A stretch of DNA of 64,000 nt from Pseudevernia furfuracea (GCA_022315425.1 JAIUPT010000028.1:744001-808000); one strand, 5' to 3'. Positions 44,586-56,543 are shown, counted from the stretch's first letter. Made by a program: numbers and translations. Notes: generated by a model from the sequence alone, not told the origin.

Positions 44586-44927
44586 ATGTCTTTGGCCTCC
44601 ATCCTCTCCTTCCTCTCCGCCCTCGTCCTCTCTTTCACCCTGCTCTCGGCCGGTGTTGCTAGGCTCAATTCGCAGATAACGCCGGAGCAGATTGTTCAGG
44701 AGCGAAGCGCCGCCTCCTCCATAAACCCGAGTACGCTGCGAGAGCTTGTCGGTGGACTGGACATTCTGTGTGCTATAATGCTCTTGGTGCCTCGGAGTAG
44801 GAGGCTGGGCGTAGCGATCGCAGTTGTGCTGCTGGTGTTGGGGCTAGTCTCGAGGGTGAAAGAGGGAAAGCCGGTGGGGAAGGCTTTGATTTGTATGGGG
44901 CTGTGTATTATTGTGTGGATCTTTTGA
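44586..44927 (+). CDS. Small four-helix membrane protein (DoxX-like)
   Basis: Single-exon gene for 113 residues. It has an N-terminal hydrophobic helix (ILSFLSALVLSFTLLSAGVA), a loop with ITPEQIVQERS, then three more hydrophobic segments (LVGGLDILCAIMLLVP, LGVAIAVVLLVLGLVS, ALICMGLCIIVWIF). Size and helix pattern resemble small DoxX-like fungal membrane proteins of unknown function; I cannot name it further. The start has a strong context (TTCATCATGTC) after a CT-rich leader. Confidence 0.65.
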   Translation: MSLASILSFLSALVLSFTLLSAGVARLNSQITPEQIVQERSAASSINPSTLRELVGGLDILCAIMLLVPRSRRLGVAIAVVLLVLGLVSRVKEGKPVGKALICMGLCIIVWIF

Positions 44928-45014
44928 TTCGGGGCAAGAGTCACCGAGAGAACATGGTAGAGGTCACACAAATCCATTGCTATGGTCGCCAAACTGCCAT
45001 CGGCCTCACGGGTC

Positions 45015-46334
45015 TTACTCATACTCATACTCGTCGTCCTCTTCCACTTGCGCCTGGAATTTCCCTCTCCCCTCTTCAATCCATACCTCCATCCTGAACG
45101 CTCCGGCCTCGAGCGCTCTTACAGGCGTGGTTCGCACTCCTCCCAGATCTTTTCCCTTCTTACTTGCTCCTGTCCTGAATTCATCGACCTCTGTATCGCC
45201 ACTGCTACCCTCGAACCCTCCATAGCCACCACCCTCCCTTCTTCGTTCTTTCTGGACGCCCGGCTCAGCAGCGACCCAGTGATCTCCCCTTCCTATCGGC
45301 GCGTCCACCCCTTCTTCATCTCGCAACTCGATAGCTAGCGTAAAGCTGCAGTCTTCCGGCAAGGTGTTTAGGCGACCCAGAGAGGTGGATAGCCGGGCAA
45401 GAGTGGCGCGGAATTGTTCTGGGAGGTCGGACGTAGGTGGAGGGTTGAACTTCTTAATGTCGGCAGGCCTGGGTTCAAAGGCTAAGGGCATATCGGGAGG
45501 CTTTTCGCTGCCTGCGGGGTCGTTGGCAGACGGAGAAGCGAAAGTCGTGAGCGTTTCTGAGGACTGTACGCGGGGAAAGGATGCAGTGGAGAAGACGTAG
45601 CGTTCGAGAAGCTTAGAGCTGGGCGGAGGGGCATGGATAACGACCGAGGTTTGGGCAACGGTGCACTATGTTTTCGAATATAATCAGCGAATTCCTCAAA
45701 TGTTGTATTCCACGCTGCGTGGTAGATCTACGTTGTTGCAACTTGTGGTACAATAACGGGTAGCTGCCGGTATTTTGGAAAGTTCGAGGGATCAATCAGG
45801 CTGTTCATAAAGAGCTTTACAGCTTTCTGTGTACTGAACCCAACTACACGTAAGTGATATATCCGAGGAGATCATTCACCAGGTCTTATCCAGTACCACT
45901 TTGTTGTGTACTCTCATTCAAGTAGTGATCTATGTGCCAACATCTTCGAGTGCTCTGAAAGCGGTGTGACACTTCCCAAACAAGGTTCGACGCATTCGAG
46001 CTTCAACACTCCACTGCGATTGTTCAAGAGGAGTGAATCGGAGGTCATTGACAATTGTGTCTGGATAAATTCATGACACACATGAGAGACTTCTCACCTT
46101 CAACATCTCCACTTCCACCGAAGCAACAGCGTCCATTATCCATTTGCACAGCTTTGGGTGTCTGCTCTGCCTCACGGGATAGTTGTACTTGCGCGCCTTG
46201 ATGAATGAGGTTTGAGGATAGATGTTCCGCTCATAGAGAATAGTGTGGATCGCAACTGTAAGAAAGTCGCTGTAAGCAGAGACAACAGCTTGGTAAGTAT
46301 CCAACACAGGAGCCTCGGAGTTGTAAGAAGCCAT
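45015..46334 (-). CDS. REV7: HORMA-domain protein REV7 (DNA polymerase zeta accessory subunit)
   Basis: Encodes a 295-residue HORMA protein that binds Rev3 and supports translesion synthesis. Exon 1 (46098-46334) gives YQAVVSAYSDFLTVAIHTIL, YERNIYPQTSFIKARKYNYP and HPKLCKWIMDAV, the HORMA start of Rev7/MAD2L2. Exon 2 (45015-45665) continues CTVAQTSVVIHAPPSSK, LLERYVFS, and the later HORMA part EDCSFTLAIELRDEEG. The C-terminal half has a Gly/Glu-rich insertion and an acidic end (EEDDEYEYE). The intron (45666-46097, GTGAGA...CATAG) is 432 bp, about eight times the size of others here, with intact coding on both sides. It is divergent from KAP114. Confidence 0.9.
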
Positions 46335-46817
46335 TGTTGAAGAAATCCAAGATCTGGAAGAGGGTATGTATCGGAGTTAAGGTAACTCTCGATTTTTAGC
46401 GTATTCAAAGTCCATTTCGCGCCACCAGCACCGATAAAAATCCTTTATTCTTAATATCTAATTTCTCGTGAAAAATGTAGTTAGAATTTGAATACTCTAT
46501 ATATATATTTTCAAGTAAATAAACTTACGGTTCTAAGGCTGTCAAAATAATTAAAATCTGACTTATAATTATAAAATTGACAATGTGGATGTATGGGGGT
46601 GGGGTCGGGACCAAATGCCAAGAGCGTGAAATAGAAATACACACTAATTCTCCGGGACACTACTGTCGGCAAACCTGCCGGAAACGCGTCGGACCGAGGA
46701 AAGGGAAAGCTTAGCCGTTCACAACATTTCGAGTTTGCAGTCAACAGCGCGATAATCCAAGTCGCATTTCACTTTGTCAAAGTGCACACCTCTTCCTAGG
46801 TGTGTGTTCTTGCAGTT
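46335..46817. promoter_or_regulatory. Shared divergent promoter region of REV7 and KAP114
   Basis: 483 bp between start codons, with an AT-rich core (about 46440-46560, including CTATATATATATTTTC at about 46497) that could serve as a TATA-like element for either gene. No open frame of interest. Confidence 0.55.
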
Positions 46818-49800
46818 ATGGAGCAGCAAGTCCTGGGCCTTTTAGCGGCCACTCTCGTTGTCTCGACCCCAATCCGCAGCGAAGCAGAGCGCCACTTAGA
46901 GCAACTCTACACTAACGACACATTCCCAATCTCCCTAATCTCCATAGCGTCTCACAAGTCTGTCGCTCTTGATCATCGTCAGGCTGCACTTTTGTCTCTC
47001 AAAAAACTGGTATTGAAGATATGGTCACCATCCCTGGAAGAATACGAAGGTCCGGATACCTTGAGCGACGCGACCAGAGAGCAAGTGCGGCAGTCCGTGC
47101 TGTCCATTGCGACAGCCTCCAATGAAGATAGGAAGATCGTTGCAGCGGCTAGCTACGTCGTTAGTAAGATCGCAAGTGCCGACTTCCCAGAGCAATGGCC
47201 AAGCCTGCTCCCCACCCTGTTAAATCTTGTACCACAAGCGGATGCGACACAGCTACACGGCGCGCTGTTGGTCCTTGGCAGTCTTGTTGAAGATGGATTC
47301 GATGAAGAGCAATTCTCTGGGAGCGCGATCGACCTTGTCAGATGTATCTACAATGTGGCTGTCGATGGGGAGAAGAAGCTGACGACGAGGGCACTGGCGG
47401 TTTCGATTTTTCGAGCGTGCCTGGACACGATGGAATTGGTATATCAGACTAACAAGGCCTCTGTGACACAGTTCATGCAAGAACTGTCGGAGGCGTGGTC
47501 ACCATTCTTCATTGAGGTTCTCAAGATGCATCTCCCACACATGCCGAGCGAGGAGGAAGAAACCGAAAAGGGTCCTGTGGACTCAAATTGGCGAGGGGTG
47601 ATTTCTTTGAAGACCCAGGTCGTCAAGGTAAAGTGAAGTGATCATTCTTGAGGACCTCGCGCTGATGAATTTCTTAGGCACTCGACAAAATTCATAACAT
47701 GTTCCCCCAGCTCCTCAGTCCGCGCACCCTGGAATTGTTCAGCGCGATATGGGAGTCACTACAAGCTCACTTGTTACCATATCTCACGATGTATACCGAA
47801 GACCAACAAAGACAGAGTCGCATGGATGACGCAGATCGACTGCCGTATACTCTGGATTATCTTGTCATCGAAGAACTTGATTACATCCAGACACTTTTGA
47901 ACACGTCGATAATCAAACACGAATTGGATGTGCAACTAGCACCGGAGAGCATGGCTAACGGCGCTCCCAGTATTACCTGGATTCAGCAAATATTAGCTAC
48001 CGCTGTGGGCTATTCTCAGATCTTGACCGAGGACGAAGAACTCTGGGAGGTGGACATTAACGTTTTTCTGTCAGAAGAAACATCCGAGACGGCGAACTAC
48101 TCCGCTCGCAATGCTTGCGCTGGCCTTGCAACGAAACTTTGCAGCTACAACTGGCCCGTGCTCGAAAGTCTGCTGGCCCATAGCAAGACGGCCTTCGAAG
48201 GGGGAGCGTCGAAGTAAGCACTCCATCCTCCTGCACTGAATGATCTTTGGCTGATAGCCCGAGAATAGCCCAAAGGAAAAGGAGGCGGTTCTATATGTTC
48301 TTAAGCAGGTGTTGGAGGAAGTCAGCTCGTACGAGAGGCCCGTGGGTCCAGAGATCGCCCAGGCTTATCTCGGCCATAGTCAGGTCGCTATGCAGGACAA
48401 TGGAAGCGAGTTCTTGAGAGCGCGCGGCTTCATTGCTGCGGGTGCTCTCATCACGGCACCTGGGGAAGCGTTGCGCGACCTGGTCCCCGAATTCGCACTT
48501 CAGTCTCTGAAGGCTATCGAAAATGACCCCTCCGATATCGTCAAAGTCTCCTCTATGCGTGTGCTCCAGCAATATCTGAAAGTCTTACCAGCAGGGAGAG
48601 CCCAGGAATTCCAAATCCAAACGGTCGCGGCAATCTCTGGGTTCCTGTCATCGCATGATCTCAGTGAGATCAATGACACCGAGGATCTCTTGGATACACT
48701 GGTAGAGACTCTTCGAGACGCTATCATGACCGACCCGACTTTGTGCCTTGAACACCCCGCTCTTGATGTGCTCTTCACAATGGCGCGATATGGCGCTCGC
48801 AGCTGGCAAACGTCCATGCTTGTCAATGAGACCTTTGAATCCATCACTTCCACCATGTCTTCAAAAGGACCCGAAACTTATGCTCACCTGTGCTCAAAGG
48901 TTCTTCCGAGCCTGACAGGGGCCCTGGATGTGGGAGATATGACCTCAGAAAACTCGCTTAGCGATATGGCTGTATCATTAATTTCTACCCTTGCAGAGTA
49001 TGGATCAGAACCACTTCCTCAGGGATTTGTTGCCACGCTGCTGCCAAAATTATACAGACTCCTATTCCTGCCACTGGAGTTCAGCGTCCATCAGTCAGCA
49101 ACAATCACGATCAAGTACATTTTGGTGCATGATCCTGCTCAACTCTTCGCTTGGCGCGATCCAGAGACTGGGAATGGAGGCCTGGAAATAGTTCTTCTGA
49201 TCATTGACCGGCTGCTGGGCCCGGAAGTTGATGATTCCTCAGCAGCAGAGGTTGGAGGCCTTGCCGTGGAGTTGGTCGAGAAAGCAGGCGCCGAAAGACT
49301 GGGGCCGTACCTCATGCGGTTACTGCGAGTTGTGGCAATCCGCCTAAGCACAGCCGAACGTGCAAACTTCATCCAGAATCTCGTCCTCGTGTTTGCTCGA
49401 CTGTCTCTGACTAACGCAAAGGAGGTCCTCGACTTCTTGGCTCAAGTCCAGGTTGAGGGCGCCAACGGTGGCACGGGTCTCGAAGTCGTACTGAGAAAAT
49501 GGCTCGAGAATTCAGTCAACTTTTCCGGATACGACGCCATTAGACAGAATGTCGTTGCGTTGACGAACATTTACCAGCTTCACGACGAGCGACTTTCGAA
49601 CATCCAGACCAAAGGCGATCTTATCGTCCAAAATAGCTCCCGAATTAAGACCCGCTCCCAGTCCAAGAGAGAGCCAGATCAATTTTCGATCATACCGGTC
49701 CCGTTGAAGCTCACCAAGGTCCTTATTCAGGAGCTTGTCAATTCCCGTCCCACCACGCCTGGATTCCACAAGAGAAATCACAGTCTCCAAGGTGGCATAA

Positions 49801-50146
49801 GCGACGATGAAGACGATGAATGGGAAGAGGAGCCCACAATATTGGACCTTGGGGCTCAGGCCACTAGACAAGGTCAGTACATCAGCAACTCTCTCCTTCT
49901 CAATCATCAAGCTGACGAACGTCCCTTACAGATCTGATGGGCTTTATGGACGAGGCCAAATGGAACACACATGAGACCGACGACACGACACAGAAGTACC
50001 TCGTCAACTTCTTCAACAGTGTATCCAACGAACCAGGGTTTCAAGCGTTGTATCATTCTTTGACCGAGGCGGAACGCGAAAAATTGCACAAAATGAACGA
50101 GCAACAGAATCAACTACCGCGGGTCATCCAGTCGCCGCTTCAGTAG
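46818..50146 (+). CDS. KAP114: Importin-9/KAP114-type karyopherin beta
   Basis: Encodes a 1054-residue HEAT-repeat nuclear import receptor; the family carries TBP, histones H2A-H2B and other cargo. Four exons (46818-47627, 47678-48213, 48269-49872, 49932-50146; introns 50, 55 and 59 bp) join in frame. The N-terminal importin-beta domain has IRSEAERHLEQLYTN, FPISLISIA and HRQAALLSLKKLV; the next repeat has VASYVVSKIA-like SYVVSKIASADFPEQWPSLL, diagnostic of importin-9. Near the C-terminus is an acidic loop (DDEDDEWEEEPTI) that the family uses for basic cargo, followed by the conserved end FFNSVSNEPGFQALYHSLT. Start at 46818 is the first ATG; the longer frame begins only with GTG. Confidence 0.93.
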
Positions 50147-51012
50147 CCGCATTAGCATAGCGAAAAACGCATGTACGATAGGAAAGGCGTTGATGTTATT
50201 CAGAGGGAAAGCAGCATTGCAGGTGTTGTTAGTCTAGTCTCCGGACACATACCCCATTTCGCGTTGTCTCCATCGACATGAGCAAGCGTCTGCATTGCTT
50301 GGCGTTTCGATGGCTGTTATGCAAGATGATCTTGGCGGTAGTGGTGGACTGTTCTGTAAAGTTCTAGACAAGATTGTAGATGCGATGTAGCTACGGACTG
50401 TCAAATACCTTTACTGCCGTGCAGCTCCTTTTGTCATAATCTGAGGACCAGTAAGACTTTTCATCCTTCGCACATGATTCCCAGCGATTCGCTCTGTATG
50501 TAAGCATTACCGAACACGGCAAGGTGACTATACTAGTCCTTTATTGAGTAAGGCGGAATATCAAGAAGATTATTCGACATTCCTCACTGTTTTTGCACTC
50601 TATTCTAGTTCTCTTCTCCTTTGACTCTCACGCTTTATACGCCTCGTTCTCCGCCCCTTTTATCTCGATCTGGTCAAAAGTCGGCTACTGCTGACTTCCC
50701 ACCAAATTCCTATATGAATTTCTACCTCCCAAAGACATACAATTCTACCACAATTTGAACTTGATAAGCTGAGTATAATTGCCCTCTCGTGGCATTTTAT
50801 ATCTTCATGGCATTTCAGCAATTCGAAATTGATCGACTTGACACAACAGACATATCCAGCCAGGCTACCCTTTGTCACTTATGACTTTCTGCTATACTCT
50901 CTCCTCTCATGGAAGAGTGCGCTAAAGCTTTGCTGGCGCAAGGTAAATCACCAAGCTGCAGAAGAATCAATCCATTCCGCCTAGATTTTCGCAATCAGCA
51001 ATTTTCAAGTTA
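50147..51012. other. Intergenic region between convergent genes
   Basis: 3' flanks of KAP114 and the surface-protein gene. No gene recognised. Confidence 0.5.
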
Positions 51013-52125
51013 TCATATCATCTCGTGTCTGAACTCTTGCGAAGGCAACTCTGGAACCAGTCCTTTCCCATCAAGTTCCGCTTTCAAGGAGCCGTTTCCA
51101 ACTAAAGGGGGGCCATGTCCCTCTGTCATAGGTGGCATCGCTTTCGCTCCGTTGCCCTGGCTCCTTCTGGCACGCATGATCCCAAACCCCACAAGGGAGG
51201 AGACAGCGACGACGACTCCAATAACGATGCCTGCAATGGCACCAGAGGACAGATGTGAGGACGATTTGGAAGCTGTGGGGCTACTTGACGGACTCGATTC
51301 CGGTGAGGACGATCCGGAAGCATTGGGGCTACTTGACGTAGTGGCTAGCGCGCCTGATTAGTAGATGGATTTGCAACTCGGAGAGATGGCTATACCCTTT
51401 GATGGAATTGTGGACAGAACGCTGGAAATGCTACTTATAGATGTTGCATCTAGGCTACCGGACGATGTTGACGAGGATTCGACGGCATTGGCTTCCGCTA
51501 TTGAGACGTTTGCATTCGCGCTAGCAAAATTCGTATTACACACATTGATCTGGTTCTTAGTCTGTGTGCAAAGTTCATATTCCTGATCGCAACACCAATC
51601 TATCATGCCAAGTTTCAGCTAGAATCGAGTGCGAGGAGGCGACAGGACCACATACGGGCACCTTCATTTGAACATGAAATCTGGCCGGGCCCTGGAGCTC
51701 CCGAAGAGCCCCCAGTGCAATTGCCACCAAAGCCCCAGCAGGAGCTAGAAGTCAAGCGTGATGTCAGCCCTTTTGCACAAAGATCTGGATTCTCAATGGG
51801 CTATGAGACAAAATACACACGGGTCGGGCGAAGGACAGCACCACAGCATGTTTGCGTCCGGAGCATAAGCGCAGAGTCCACCACGATCAGTATTATTAGC
51901 GCATCCAATGGCCTCATTGCCTCTCGAGCATTGATCGTATTCTTGATCTATGAAGAACTCTACAGAGCAATGCGCGAGCATAGCCATGGAAGGAAGAAGC
52001 CATAGTGAATTCCTCCACGCGTTTGGAAACATTGCTGAAAGGACTGGCAGAAGCAAGATTGAAATGCGGCTGAATTCAAATCTTGGGAAATCTTTGCTTG
52101 TGGACGCGATTGTGTGGCCAACCAA
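51013..52125 (-). CDS. Cys-rich, Ser/Thr-rich single-pass surface protein, apparent frameshift
   Basis: Encodes a type I membrane protein of the kind common in filamentous ascomycetes and built like wall-stress sensors. Reading the minus strand: signal-like FPNAWRNSLWLLPSMAMLAH (start 52032, or 52125), a first Cys motif EYDQCSRGNEAIGC then APDANMLWCCPSPDPC, a second region SSSCWGFGGNC and DWCCDQEYELCTQTKNQINV, a Ser-rich stalk, a transmembrane segment SGAIAGIVIGVVVAVSSLVG followed by RARRSQ, and a short cytosolic tail ending FRHEMI. Introns 51600-51661 (62 bp) and 51345-51395 (51 bp, perfect CTACTAATC branch) are well supported. Between about 51790 and 51815 the frame must slip one base to connect DPC to NPDLCAKG; no intron longer than 34 bp would do it. 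A sequencing error, a broken gene or a very short intron could explain this. Confidence 0.6.
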
Positions 52126-52693
52126 CTCAAGCGTTCTCCAAACAAAGTATTATTTGCAAAATTCGAAGCAGAGTGAAAGAGATAAGCAGGAGCTGTGTCT
52201 GTTTTTCCACAGTAGACCTTCAGGAACTCTCGAAACAGGCCAGATAATCGATCGGAATCAGACTTTGAGCGCTGAAGCGCTGAGGCGGCACAGGCTCACA
52301 GCATCAAGTAAAGTGGGATTCAGAAGGATTCTGTAGCGTGCAGGACGCTGCACGCCCCATAATCTCAGAATCTGCCACCACTTTACAGCAAAATCGATTA
52401 AGAGAGTCTTAAGATCGTATAGTTAGTCAAGATGTTATAATCGAGAGCTATGTTTTATATCTCGTTATATAGACTTTCAACCTTGCGTATTTAAATAGAC
52501 GTTGAAGTATCCAACAACCAGCTCTAGATTTACTAGCCCTGATCGGTATAGCCCCGTAGGCTAAGCATCTATCAATCTCGAAACCTTGGCGACTAACGAA
52601 CAGTCGGCAACACTTCGAGACTTCCAAGTAAGAATGACCATAGGGGCGTCATAATACCTCAAGCTCTATGTCACAAAAAGCATAGCTGGCGCA
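52126..52693. other. Divergent intergenic region upstream of HET-C
   Basis: No gene. AT-rich around 52380-52510. It should hold the promoters of HET-C and the surface-protein gene. Confidence 0.5.
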
Positions 52694-55453
52694 ATGGCCT
52701 ATCGATCTTCCACGTTATGTCTCGCACTACTTGCTTTCCTCGCCTTCTACGCTTCCCCTGTGGCAGCTTTTGGGGCTGGGAATATAGGTACGCGACAGTG
52801 TCAAATGTTATGCAGCATATCTTGCTAATGCCATGCCCAGCTTCAATATCAAAGATTGAAGGGCATAACTGGCGCCAGTGCGTATTTTCGGATTCCATAA
52901 TCAGTCGTTTCCACCAAATCTTAGGTCTTGAGACATGTCTTTTCTCTCGAAACATGTTCCAAGGCTCACTATACTCTTTCAAGCGGGCAATACTGAATGC
53001 AAAATTGTAATACAGTGGTGATATCGAGGATATGCTCAAAACAGTTGCTTTCATCAAGGGCCATAAGTGGACGAGTATGATGATCAAACGAGTTTATTTC
53101 GGCAATTGGCTTCGGGACTACAGCCAAGCTATGGACGTTGGTTCACTCAAAGGGGTTCAGGCTGGCACTGTCCGTATCTTAGTCTGGGTCTTATCATTTC
53201 TGGTATTTCGCAGACCCAAAAGTCCAAATTACAAACTCATCTAACATACATTGCGGTCCTTCGGATATGCTACTGCCGAATTCGAAGTGACCGAGGAAAG
53301 ACTGGGTGTCTACAGGCCCGAAGAGCACATCGATAACCCAAAGGATTACGCAGACAATGTTGATGCCAGGAAGTATGACGAGAGATTACGCCCACCAGTC
53401 CAAGCGATTGAGCTGGAGGTTGACCCAGGGACGGGGATGAAGAATTACATTGCTAACGAGAATCTCGATATCGCCACGTCAGCCGGATACGTTAGATTTT
53501 CTTTTACTAGAAGTATACACTTCGGAAGGGTGTACACTAGTGGAGCAAGCGGCACGAAGGGCAAGGACGCAGACCTGTGCGAAGCATTGAGATGCCTTGG
53601 GTGTGATTTCTCGTCTTTCAAGTTTTCTGGCCCGTGCTGAATCATGGTCACTAGGCAAGGACTGCATTGTCTGGAAGACTTCGGTGCTCACACGAATTAT
53701 ACGGAACTCGCTCTGCGTGAAATGGGGTTCCAAGGCGTCTTCCCACATACTGGATCCGCGACGGAGATCAGTATACCGGGAGCTCAGCATCCAGTATTTC
53801 CCCTGGTTACAGGGACTTTCGGAGTAGTTGACTTCCTGCATAGCGTGTACGAGTCTGATCTCCGAAACTTGAGACACGAGAACTAACTTGCATAAGCCTC
53901 GGTGAAGCTACCGACCATTTTGCACAGACGGAGGTGGAGCAGATGGACATCGCTCTCAAAGATGCGGAAGCTCAATCCAAGACCTCTGACGATGGCAGCC
54001 GTGACTTCAACAGCTCTCAAGGCCTATCTACTATGACCAGTCTGCTATCTCAATTACCAGGGACGGGGGACCTTGCCAGGCAAGCGGCGGATCTTCAAGC
54101 AATGTCAGATGTCCAGGAACGAACTGGGCCTCCACTTGGATCTGACCTGGATAGAAAGTTCGCGGGACCTCCTGGGTCACAAGGTGGACCCCCAGGACCC
54201 AACATCCCTGGTACGAACATTGACCCAATGAAGACTGCTACTCAAATTTATCCCATTCTTGAGTTCCGCGATAAAGTTGTTAAATTAGTCAATGCCACAA
54301 TCGAGAAGATCCCTGGCCTTGAGGCTCTGGTGGAAAAGATCTCAGAAACACTGACGCTATTTGTCCTTTCACTCCTGGCGCCTTACATCCGCCCAATCAT
54401 AAATGCAGTCTCCGCACAGCTTAAAGCGGGGAGCGGTGGTGTCATCGATGCAAGTGGTAAACATCAATACGAGCCTTGGACAGACAACCACTGCTCAGAT
54501 CCAACCCACTCTTTGCTGTCGAAAGACCACTTCTCCAATATCCTAAATGAACCAGCTGGCCAAGTGGCATCTACTATCCTAAAATATGTTGCACCTCGGA
54601 TTATTTTTGCCTGGCAGCATCCCGATATTCCGGTGGAGCAGGTCCTAAATGACGTTGTCAGAGTCTTCCATCATCCAGCCCTTCGAAGCCCTGATTGTGA
54701 GCTTCACCGGAACATGTTTAGCACCGTCGAAAGCTGGGTACGCTCACGGCCAGATGGAGGATCTAATCTCAACATCCTGCTAGGGTCGGAAAGTGTGAGG
54801 CATGGCAAAAACCATACAGTAGACGCCAGTCAGCAGTCCCACAGTCATGGTGGGCTCCCTAATCCCAGCAACTTCTTCGGATCTGCCAGTCAGAGCAAGG
54901 TCCGGGATGCACCGTAAGTACACTTTTCAGAGCAACCCCCCCCCCCCCCCCCCAAAATCAAACCTTTGGTTTTGAGCCGCAAGATATGTCTCGCGAGCGG
55001 TTTCGACCCCCAAATCTATCTTACAACGCTGGTATTTTGCCTCAGAGAAGCCATACTGACTCCGAAATGTGCAGGTGGGACCAGGTCGGCAAAGTTCGAG
55101 GAGTCAATCGCCCATCGCCACGTCCATCACCACAACCGTCACCTCGTCCAGACTTTGGGTACTATCCTCAGCAGGATCTACAGTCTCAGCAGCAAAACCC
55201 GTACGATAAGCCAGCTTACCTACCTAATCCCCACCAGGGGCCACAAATGTATGGGCAACCACCCCAGTGGCAGCCCGGTTTTCAGGCTCCCACGCCTGGA
55301 CAGTATCCTCCGCAAGGTGGCTACCCACCCCAGCCACCTGCATATGGGTACGGCCAAGCTCCACCTTATGGCTATGATCCAAACGCTCCCCCTCCTCCTC
55401 CGCAAGCGTACGGCTATGGGGGTCCGCCCCCTCCTCCTGGGCAATATTTCTAA
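52694..55453 (+). CDS. het-c: HET-C (heterokaryon incompatibility C) protein, with a non-canonical intron 3 acceptor
   Basis: Encodes a secreted or membrane-linked glycine/proline-tailed protein of the HET-C family, whose alleles trigger vegetative incompatibility in Neurospora and relatives. Exons: 52694-52787, 52841-52877, 53016-53202, 53257-53600, 53655-53846, 53897-54913, 55075-55453, giving 749 residues. Features: signal peptide (STLCLALLAFLAFYASPVAA), HGDIEDMLKTVAFIKGHKW, FGNWLRDYSQAMD, RPEEHIDNPKDYADN, CLGQGLHCLEDFGAHTNYTE, and HPVFPLVTGTFG, all typical of the family. The C-terminus is Gly/Pro/Tyr-rich (PPAYGYGQAPPYGYD). Intron 3 (53203-53256) has GTATTT, a CTAAC branch site and the right length, but its acceptor reads GCGG instead of GCAG. 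Without splicing there, translation stops within 15 codons. The gene may be crippled, or the base may be an error. The last intron (161 bp) carries an 18-C run. Confidence 0.88.
54936..54953. repeat. Homopolymer run of 18 C
   Basis: Eighteen consecutive C bases inside the last HET-C intron; expected to vary in length between isolates and to cause sequencing errors. Confidence 0.9.
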
Positions 55454-55585
55454 GAGTCTCGATTTGCTTTCAATACCCCATAAGGGTGCTCAGAGTTGCT
55501 ACATAGGATATGCTTGTAAATGCAGAGATTTATATTTATAAGACGTGCCAAAGATGTGACCCTGCGATAACCTACCGTCGTACAC

Positions 55586-56543
55586 TCACCTTTTGACTTT
55601 GGTCTCATCCAATTCGACCCCATCACTTATGGCTCCTTCCCCCCCACCGCCGCCGTCCACGTCTTCCTCTCCTTCTCGATCTCTGTAACCCTCCCTCCTC
55701 TGCTCTTCCCCCGCCTGCTCCGCTCTCCCGCCACCTTCCCCCACCTTGCCCTTGGGAGCATCGTCCCCCTCCTCATCCCTCCTTCCGATGACCACGTTCC
55801 CAACCACCAACCCCGCCGCCCCCACCCACCACAGCCCCGGCAACTTCTCCCCAAAAACCATCCATCCGGAGAACGCCGTCAGCATGAAATTCGCCGACGT
55901 GTTGATTATGGAGACGCGGGTGGTGGAGGAGGCGCGGGTGAGGGCCGACGTGAAGAGCGCCCACATCAGGGCATTGAAGGCGAGGTTGAGGGAGAAGAAG
56001 AACTGTTTGCCGAGAAAACGCGTCAGTGGGCGGTTTACTTTTATACGTATACAAGGGGGGGATGGGGGGGGGGGGGCGGGGGGGTGGGAGAATCGAGAGA
56101 GTGGACTAAGAAAGCAATGTCGTAGATGAAAGAGATTTAAGAATCGGGGGGGAACGTACGGCACGGATGAGTATCTCGACGACTGGATTCGCGGGGGAGA
56201 GTCCCAAGGCTGTGGAGATGCCCGAGGCCCACGAGGATGTCAGTTCGGTCGTGGTGCTTGTCAACCGGTTAGCATTTGCGCATTTTTTTTTCAAGAGAAA
56301 AGAGAGAGAGAGACTCTCTCTCTGTGTGGAGGGCGTAGCGTACAGCTTTGCAAAGACGCCGTTGAAGGCTGCGCAGGCACCGCTGGCTGCAGCAAGGGGT
56401 ATCCAAGGCAGCTTGCCAATCGTGGTGCTTTTCGATGGCTCGGGCGGAGGTTGGGGAACCGCTTCCGGGATCAGAGGTTCTGCTTCGGTTTCCATGGCTA
56501 CTGGCGTAGATGAAGACGGATGGAGGATTCGACGTCGCGGCAT
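55586..56543 (-). CDS. Small DMT/EamA-like membrane protein (TMEM42-type)
   Basis: Encodes 237 residues. Exons 56344-56543, 56160-56256 and 55586-56002; introns 87 and 157 bp. After a Pro-rich start come hydrophobic segments LPWIPLAAASGACAAFNGVF, FFFSLNLAFNALMWALFTSA, STTRVSIINTSANFMLTAFS and LWWVGAAGLVVGNVVIG. The second half, SALTRASSTTRVSIINTSAN followed by FGE, is the EamA/DMT pattern, and four or five helices fit the short TMEM42-like subfamily. The transported substrate, if any, is unknown. The C-terminal 80 residues are Glu/Gly/Arg-rich and cytosolic. Both introns carry simple repeats (GA/CT hairpin, G runs), which makes them longer than usual. Confidence 0.75.
56303..56323. repeat. 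GA/CT microsatellite forming a perfect inverted repeat
   Basis: AGAGAGAGAG, one A, then CTCTCTCTCT: ten-base arms around a single base, within intron 1 of the DMT-like gene. Confidence 0.9.

Noticed and set aside
50909..51361. 150-codon plus-strand open frame opposite the surface-protein gene
   Set aside because: The minus strand here has a transmembrane segment, Ser-rich stalk and good introns; the plus frame is its shadow.
52671..53087. 138-codon minus-strand open frame over the HET-C start
   Set aside because: HET-C signal peptide and family motifs on the plus strand explain the region.
53203..53256. AT-AC or minor-spliceosome intron in HET-C
   Set aside because: The donor is GT with a standard CTAAC branch site; only the acceptor base is off, so a damaged or misread AG fits better.
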